This document shows, one piece after another, positions 36,959 to 40,357 of a stretch of 40,357 bases of DNA. Below the pieces are notes generated by a model. That model was not told where the DNA came from, did no database searches, and saw only the letters and a list, made by a program, of their open reading frames with translations. Each line of letters opens with the position of its first letter. Within the stretch, counting starts at the first letter, position 1. A program made the position numbers and the translations under genes. Origin of the DNA: DATCDE01 sp038252405 (GTDB taxonomy: Bacteria; Actinomycetota; Actinomycetes; Prado026); the NCBI GenBank assembly GCA_038252405.1, contig JBBSAJ010000024.1:1-40357 (forward strand). Reading direction: 5' to 3'.

Positions 36959-38101
36959 TCAGCGTGCGGCGGGGTGCAGGTGCGCGGTGTCGTTGAACGC
37001 GCGCAGCGAGGCGTTGCCGTCCGGGAACCACTGCACGGTCGTGAGCGACGCCGGCGACAGCTCCATCCGGTACAGCGCGTGCGGCGGCGCCTCCAGCGCC
37101 AGCCGGACCAGCGTCTTCACCGGCGTCACGTGGCTGACCAGCACGACGGTCTGCCCGGCGTAGCGGGCGATCAGCCGGTCGCGGGCCCTGGCCACCCGGG
37201 CTGAGACGGCGTCGAACGACTCGCCGCGCGGCGGGGCGACCGTGGTGGACGCCAGCCACCCGGCCACCTCGTCCGGCCAGCCCTCCTCGACCTCGGCGAA
37301 GGTCAGCCCCTCCCAGTCGCCGAAGGCGCACTCGCGCAGGTCCGCCTCGACCCGGACGGCCACGCCGAGCGCGGCCGCGACCGAGTCGGCGGTCTCCCGG
37401 GCCCGCGCCAGCGGAGAGGTCACCACCGCGTCCGCCCCGCGGCCGGCCAGCGCCGTGGCCGCCGCAGCGGCCTGCGCCCGGCCGACCGCCGACAGCACCG
37501 GGTCGATCCCTGCGGAGCCACTGAACCGCTTCTCCCGGGTGTGCTCGGTCTCGCCGTGCCGCAGCAGCAGGAACGTCGTGGGCTTCCCGACGTCGCGGGA
37601 CCAGCCGACCAGCCGGTTGGCGGGCATCTCGATCGAGGGGACCTCGACGGCCGGCGGGGTCTCCAGCGTCCGCGGCTGCCAGCTGCGACCCGCCGCGGCC
37701 GCGTCCATGGCCTCGTTGGCCAGCCGGTCGGCGTGCTTGTTCCGTTCCCGTGGCACCCACGTGTAGGCGACCCGTCCGGGCGGCCAGATCGTCATGGCCT
37801 CCTTGGCCAGCTCCCGCATCGCCGGGTGCTTGACCTGCCACCGCCCGGACAGCTGCTCGACGACGAGCTTGGAGTCCAACCGGGCCTCGATCTCAGCGTC
37901 GGCGTCGATCTCCCGGGCCCTGCGCAGCCCCGCGATCACGCCGCGGTACTCGGCCACGTTGTTGGTCGCGACGCCGAGGTACTCGGCCAGCTCGGCCAGC
38001 ACCTCACCGGTGTCCCCGTCGCGGACGACGGTGCCGTAGGCGGCCGGTCCGGGGTTGCCGCGGGAGCCGCCGTCCGCCTCGACGACAAGCCGTCGGGGCA
38101 T
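36959..38101 (-). CDS. Bifunctional RNase HI / acid phosphatase (CobC-like) fusion
   Basis: A 380-residue fusion. Residues 1-135 are RNase HI: Asp10 (VEADGGSRGNPGPA), Glu51 (NNVAEYRGVIAGL), Asp76 (ARLDSKLVVEQ), then His123 and Asp125 (HADRLAN); it cuts RNA in RNA-DNA hybrids. Residues 175-380 are a histidine phosphatase: RHGETEH at 181-187, the RxxE-type AREtad region and VLVSHVTPVKTLVRLAL. The same fusion is known in Mycobacterium (Rv2228c), where the phosphatase part acts like CobC. The ATG at 38101 matches the RNase HI start. It lies downstream of the zinc-ribbon and Nif3-like genes. Confidence 0.94.
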   Translation of the reverse strand: MPRRLVVEADGGSRGNPGPAAYGTVVRDGDTGEVLAELAEYLGVATNNVAEYRGVIAGLRRAREIDADAEIEARLDSKLVVEQLSGRWQVKHPAMRELAKEAMTIWPPGRVAYTWVPRERNKHADRLANEAMDAAAAGRSWQPRTLETPPAVEVPSIEMPANRLVGWSRDVGKPTTFLLLRHGETEHTREKRFSGSAGIDPVLSAVGRAQAAAAATALAGRGADAVVTSPLARARETADSVAAALGVAVRVEADLRECAFGDWEGLTFAEVEEGWPDEVAGWLASTTVAPPRGESFDAVSARVARARDRLIARYAGQTVVLVSHVTPVKTLVRLALEAPPHALYRMELSPASLTTVQWFPDGNASLRAFNDTAHLHPAAR

Positions 38102-38105
38102 CCGG

Positions 38106-38849
38106 CTACAGCCCGGACTCGGGGGTGCGCACCAGGATGCGGCGGCACTCCTCGCAGCGCAGCACCTCGTCCGGCTCGGCCGTCCGGATCCGTCCCAGGT
38201 CGGTGGCGTTGAGCTCCAGCCGGCAGCCCTCGCACCGGCGCTTGCCCAGCGCCGCTGCCCCGACCCCGTCGTGGTCGGCCCGCAGCTTCTCGTACAGCGC
38301 GAGCAGGTCGGCCGGGACACCGGACACGGTGTCGGCCCGCTGCGCGCTCGCGAACTCGACGTCCTTGGCGATCCCGGTCAGCTGCTCGTCGCGCCGGGCC
38401 TCGACCGTGGCCAGCTCGTCCGCGAGCACGGTGGCTCGGGTGCGCAGCTCGGACAGCCGGCTCTGCGCCTCGTCTTGCCGCTCCATGACCTCCAGCTCGA
38501 TCTCCTCGAGGGCGCCCTGCCGCCGGGCCAGGCTGTCCACCTCGTGCTGCAGCGACTCCAGCTCCTTGGCCGAGGTGACCGCGCCGGTGTCCATCCGGGT
38601 CCGGTCGCGCGCGGCCCGCTGCCGCACGGCCTCCACGTCGGACTCGGCCTTGGCGACCTCCCGCTCGAGGTCGGACAGCTCGGTCTCGGCGGCCACGGTG
38701 AGGTCGCGCAGCTCGGCGATCTCCGCCTGCAGGCGCGCCGCCTCGGCCAGCTCGGGCAGGGTCTTGCGACGGTGCCCCAGCTGGTCGAGTCGGGCGTCCA
38801 GCGCCTGGACGTCGAGCAGTCGCAGCTGGTCGGCGGGGTCGGCTCTCAG
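38106..38849 (-). CDS. Coiled-coil zinc-ribbon protein (DUF164/Rv2229c-like)
   Basis: A protein of about 247 residues. Residues 15-170 are a long charged coiled coil (LAEAARLQAEIAELRDL, ELSDLEREVAKAESDVE, SAKELESLQHEVDSLARRQG); the C-terminus is a four-cysteine zinc ribbon, CEGC and CEEC, near 205-235. Relatives are thought to bind nucleic acid. The start is unusual: a CTG at 38849, six bases after AGGAG and overlapping the Nif3-like TGA (CTGA), fits the family start (RADPADQLRLLDVQ) better than the in-frame TTG at 38882, which would give 258 residues. The gene order with the neighbours is conserved in actinobacteria. Confidence 0.9.
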   Translation of the reverse strand: MRADPADQLRLLDVQALDARLDQLGHRRKTLPELAEAARLQAEIAELRDLTVAAETELSDLEREVAKAESDVEAVRQRAARDRTRMDTGAVTSAKELESLQHEVDSLARRQGALEEIELEVMERQDEAQSRLSELRTRATVLADELATVEARRDEQLTGIAKDVEFASAQRADTVSGVPADLLALYEKLRADHDGVGAAALGKRRCEGCRLELNATDLGRIRTAEPDEVLRCEECRRILVRTPESGL

Positions 38850-39994
38850 GGGATGCTCCTTCGGGTCGCGTGCGCGGTCCAAGGGTCGGTGACCAGCGTG
38901 GAGACGCGCAGGTCCACCGTAGCGCCGACGGCCCCGAGCACTCGGCCGAGGTCAGCCGCCGCGCGGGCCAGCCAGGGCCACTCGCTGGCCCAGTGCCCCG
39001 GGTCGACGAGCGCCGCCCCGCCGCCTTCCAGGTGCTCCGACGCCGGGTGGTGGCGCAGGTCCGCGGTGACGTAGGCGTCCACGGCCGCTGCGGCGACGTC
39101 CGCGAGGTAGGCGTCACCGGCGCCGCCGCTGACCGCCACCGTCTCGACCAGCCGGTCCAGGTCACCGCCGATGCGGACGCCGACCGCCGTGGCCGGTAGC
39201 CGGTCGGCGACCTGCTGGCCGAACTCTCCCAGCGGCATCGGCCGGGGCAGCCGGCCGACCCGGCCCTGGCCGGCCGCACCCGACGGCTCCCCCGCCGTCT
39301 CGACCAGGTCGAAGGCCGGCTCCTCGTAGGGGTGGGTGCCGCGCAGCGCCGCAACCACCTGGGCCCGTCGGGCCCGGGGCAGCACCATCTCGATACGTCG
39401 TTCGACCACCTGCTCGACCGCGCCGACCGTTCCGATTGCCGGGTGCGCGCCGGCCAACGGGCGGAAGGTCCCGGTGCCGTCGGTCCAGTAGGCGCACCGG
39501 TCGTACCCGCCGATGGCTCCCGCTCCGGCCTCGGCCATCGCGTCCACCAGCCGGTCGGCGTCACCGACGGGGACGTAGACGGTCAGCTTGTCCACCGGCG
39601 TCCTCGCGCCGGGCAGCAGCGGGCGGACGTCGACCAGCCCGATCGTCTCGGCCAGGACGTCGGCGACCCCGCCCGGTGCGGCGTCGGCGTTGGTGTGCGC
39701 CACGAACAGGCCGCACCCGGCCGTGAGCAGCCGGTGCACGACCCGGCCCTTGAAGCCACCGGCGTAGACGCTGGACGTGCCGCGCAGGAACAGCGGGTGG
39801 TGCGTGACCAGCAGGTCCGCGGACCAGCTGACCGCCTCGTCGACGACCGCGTCGACCGGGTCCACCGCGACCACCACCCGGCGCACCGGGGCGTCCGGGT
39901 CGCCGCAGACCGGGCCGACGGCGTCCCAGGCCGCGGCACCGGACGGCGGCCAGCGACGCTCCAGCGCGGCGACGACCTCGGCGAGTGACGGCAC
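38846..39994 (-). CDS. Nif3-like dinuclear metal-centre hexameric protein
   Basis: A 382-residue protein of the Nif3/YqfO family. VTHHPLFLRGTSSVYAGGFK at about 65-84 and FVAHTNADAAPGGVADVLAE at about 97-116 carry metal-binding His and Asp residues, and the C-terminal VSGGAGDAYLADVAAAAVDAYVTADLRHH and LVDPGHWASEW supply the rest. The middle insertion (HPYEEPAFDLVE) is the PII-like domain of the longer subgroup. The biochemical role is unsettled; some members act as GTP cyclohydrolase-like or metal-handling proteins. GTG at 39994 is preceded by TAGCCT seven bases away. It leads an operon with the zinc-ribbon and RNase HI-CobC genes. Confidence 0.94.
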   Translation of the reverse strand: MPSLAEVVAALERRWPPSGAAAWDAVGPVCGDPDAPVRRVVVAVDPVDAVVDEAVSWSADLLVTHHPLFLRGTSSVYAGGFKGRVVHRLLTAGCGLFVAHTNADAAPGGVADVLAETIGLVDVRPLLPGARTPVDKLTVYVPVGDADRLVDAMAEAGAGAIGGYDRCAYWTDGTGTFRPLAGAHPAIGTVGAVEQVVERRIEMVLPRARRAQVVAALRGTHPYEEPAFDLVETAGEPSGAAGQGRVGRLPRPMPLGEFGQQVADRLPATAVGVRIGGDLDRLVETVAVSGGAGDAYLADVAAAAVDAYVTADLRHHPASEHLEGGGAALVDPGHWASEWPWLARAAADLGRVLGAVGATVDLRVSTLVTDPWTAHATRRSIP

Positions 39995-40001
39995 GCCAGG
40001 C

Positions 40002-40007
40002 AGGCTA
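40002..40007 (-). promoter_or_regulatory. -10 hexamer TAGCCT of a likely leaderless promoter
   Basis: On the reverse strand TAGCCT is followed by seven bases (GCCTGGC) and the GTG of the Nif3-like gene. It lies 16 bp from the 3' end of the tRNA gene on the same strand, so the operon promoter is directly behind the tRNA. Confidence 0.5.
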
Positions 40008-40022
40008 GCCGGGTGCTGAGGG

Positions 40023-40096
40023 TGGGCGCAGACGGACTCGAACCGCCGACTCCCTGCTTGTAAGGCAGGTGCTCTGACCAGCTGAGCTATGCGCCC
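40023..40096 (-). tRNA. tRNA-Val, anticodon TAC
   Basis: A 74-base cloverleaf on the reverse strand. The acceptor stem GGGCGCA/TGCGCCC has seven pairs, the D arm contains AGCTCAGCTGGTCAGAGC, the anticodon arm is CCTGC-CTTACAA-GCAGG, which gives anticodon TAC (valine), and the T arm is GGCGGTTCGAGTCCGTC. The discriminator base is A; CCA is not encoded. Confidence 0.96.
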
Positions 40097-40301
40097 GGGA
40101 CGGACGCCGCGCAGCCTACCGGTGGACGGCAGAGGGCCGCCGCCGCCGGAGTCTCGGGCCAGCGGCGGCAGCGGCCTTGATACCAGCGTGACCGCTCGCG
40201 CCGCCCACCGCTACCCCCCGACGAGACTCACTAATACTGCCCGCGAAACGCTCTCCGTGCCTCACGTAGGAATGCCCGCGAAACGGTGAGCGTGGTGGGG
40301 C
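40097..40301. other. Interval between tRNA-Val and the transposase start
   Basis: About 205 bp with no gene. The first half is GC-rich with GCCGCCGCCGCCGG-type low complexity. From about 40225 the base composition changes (GACGAGACTCACTAATACT), which may mark the end of the insertion sequence; direct repeats follow. Confidence 0.4.
40238..40285. repeat. Direct repeats near a probable insertion-sequence end
   Basis: TGCCCGCGAAACG occurs at 40238-40250 and again at 40273-40285, 35 bp apart, just before the transposase start. Short repeated words close to the end are typical of transposase binding sites; inferred. Confidence 0.5.
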
Positions 40302-40357
40302 ATGAGGAGTGGGTTGTCGATGCAGTCTCGTGCCGAGGTCACCAACAGGTACGCCAA
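40302..40357 (+). CDS. Start of a transposase gene, cut by the window edge
   Basis: From ATG 40302, or the in-frame ATG at 40320, the sequence reads MQSRAEVTNRYA and runs off the window. SRAE(V/L)T(N)xYA is the usual opening of a group of integrase-core (DDE) transposases found in many actinobacterial insertion sequences. Only 12-18 residues are visible, so the assignment depends on that opening together with the repeats upstream. No terminal inverted repeat can be confirmed without the other end. Confidence 0.5.
   Translation, partial: MRSGLSMQSRAEVTNRYA

Noticed and set aside
40089..40289. 66-codon forward frame after the tRNA
   Set aside because: It begins inside the tRNA gene and crosses the probable insertion-sequence border; no ribosome site or family match.
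1..40357. CRISPR arrays, prophage, toxin-antitoxin pairs, biosynthetic gene clusters
   Set aside because: No spaced identical repeats of CRISPR type, no phage structural or integrase genes apart from the transposase start at the right edge, and no recognisable toxin-antitoxin or biosynthetic core enzymes.

Overview
The window is about 40 kb of chromosomal DNA from a high-GC actinomycete. Evidence: GC-rich third codon positions throughout, many GTG starts, an actinobacterial type A RNase P RNA, and gene neighbourhoods known from Mycobacterium, Streptomyces and Frankia relatives (glnE beside a GSI-alpha glutamine synthetase; Nif3-like / zinc-ribbon / RNase HI-CobC in that order; panB and nadE nearby). 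The order or genus cannot be fixed from the sequence alone. Most of it is core chromosome; only the right edge (start of an insertion sequence) and a 127-bp inverted-repeat element near 27.4 kb look mobile.

Layout. 1-5.6 kb: a possible cut-off gene, ferredoxin-NADP reductase, a small membrane protein, a remnant of an acyltransferase, a CPBP membrane protease, and a two-component system (kinase and OmpR-type regulator, leftward). 5.6-8.3 kb: two secreted glycine/alanine-rich proteins of unknown function with near-identical leaders and similar signal peptides; each has a pair of CCTCCAC repeats 11 bp apart upstream. 8.3-12 kb: NYN-like protein, lipoprotein esterase, FKBP lipoprotein, MFS transporter. 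12-16.5 kb: nitrogen block, glnE and a glnA2-like synthetase, with a GlnR-like box in front of the synthetase. 16.5-20 kb: GerMN lipoprotein, cupin, nadE. 19.9-22.3 kb: TetR plus DHA2 exporter with two palindromic operators. 22.4-25.7 kb: panB, helical-backbone metal receptor, conserved unknown, DUF1508 protein with a histone-like tail, SPOR-like small protein. 25.7-29.3 kb: map, polyphosphate-glucokinase-like kinase, inverted-repeat element, MarR, LhgO-like oxidase. 29.3-31.7 kb: a tightly overlapping four-gene electron-transfer operon (small membrane protein, ferric-reductase-like membrane protein, NuoF-like flavoprotein, 3Fe-4S ferredoxin). 31.8-33.9 kb: a second two-component system. 34-35 kb: a tiny candidate ORF, a small membrane protein and rnpB. 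35-40.1 kb: yaaA, an MFS transporter, RNase HI-CobC fusion, zinc-ribbon protein, Nif3-like protein, tRNA-Val. The right end is the beginning of a transposase.

The most interesting material is regulatory. Direct repeats with the 11-bp period typical of OmpR-family regulators occur in three distinct sequence types: CCTCCAC before both secreted proteins (next to the first two-component system), CATGAGGA before the electron-transfer operon and before the second regulator gene, and GTAAC-n6-GTAAC before the glutamine synthetase. This suggests two local circuits: one in which a two-component system controls a pair of secreted proteins, and one in which another controls a membrane redox module. At least six genes also show a TANNNT hexamer 6-8 bp before the start codon, the signature of leaderless transcription.
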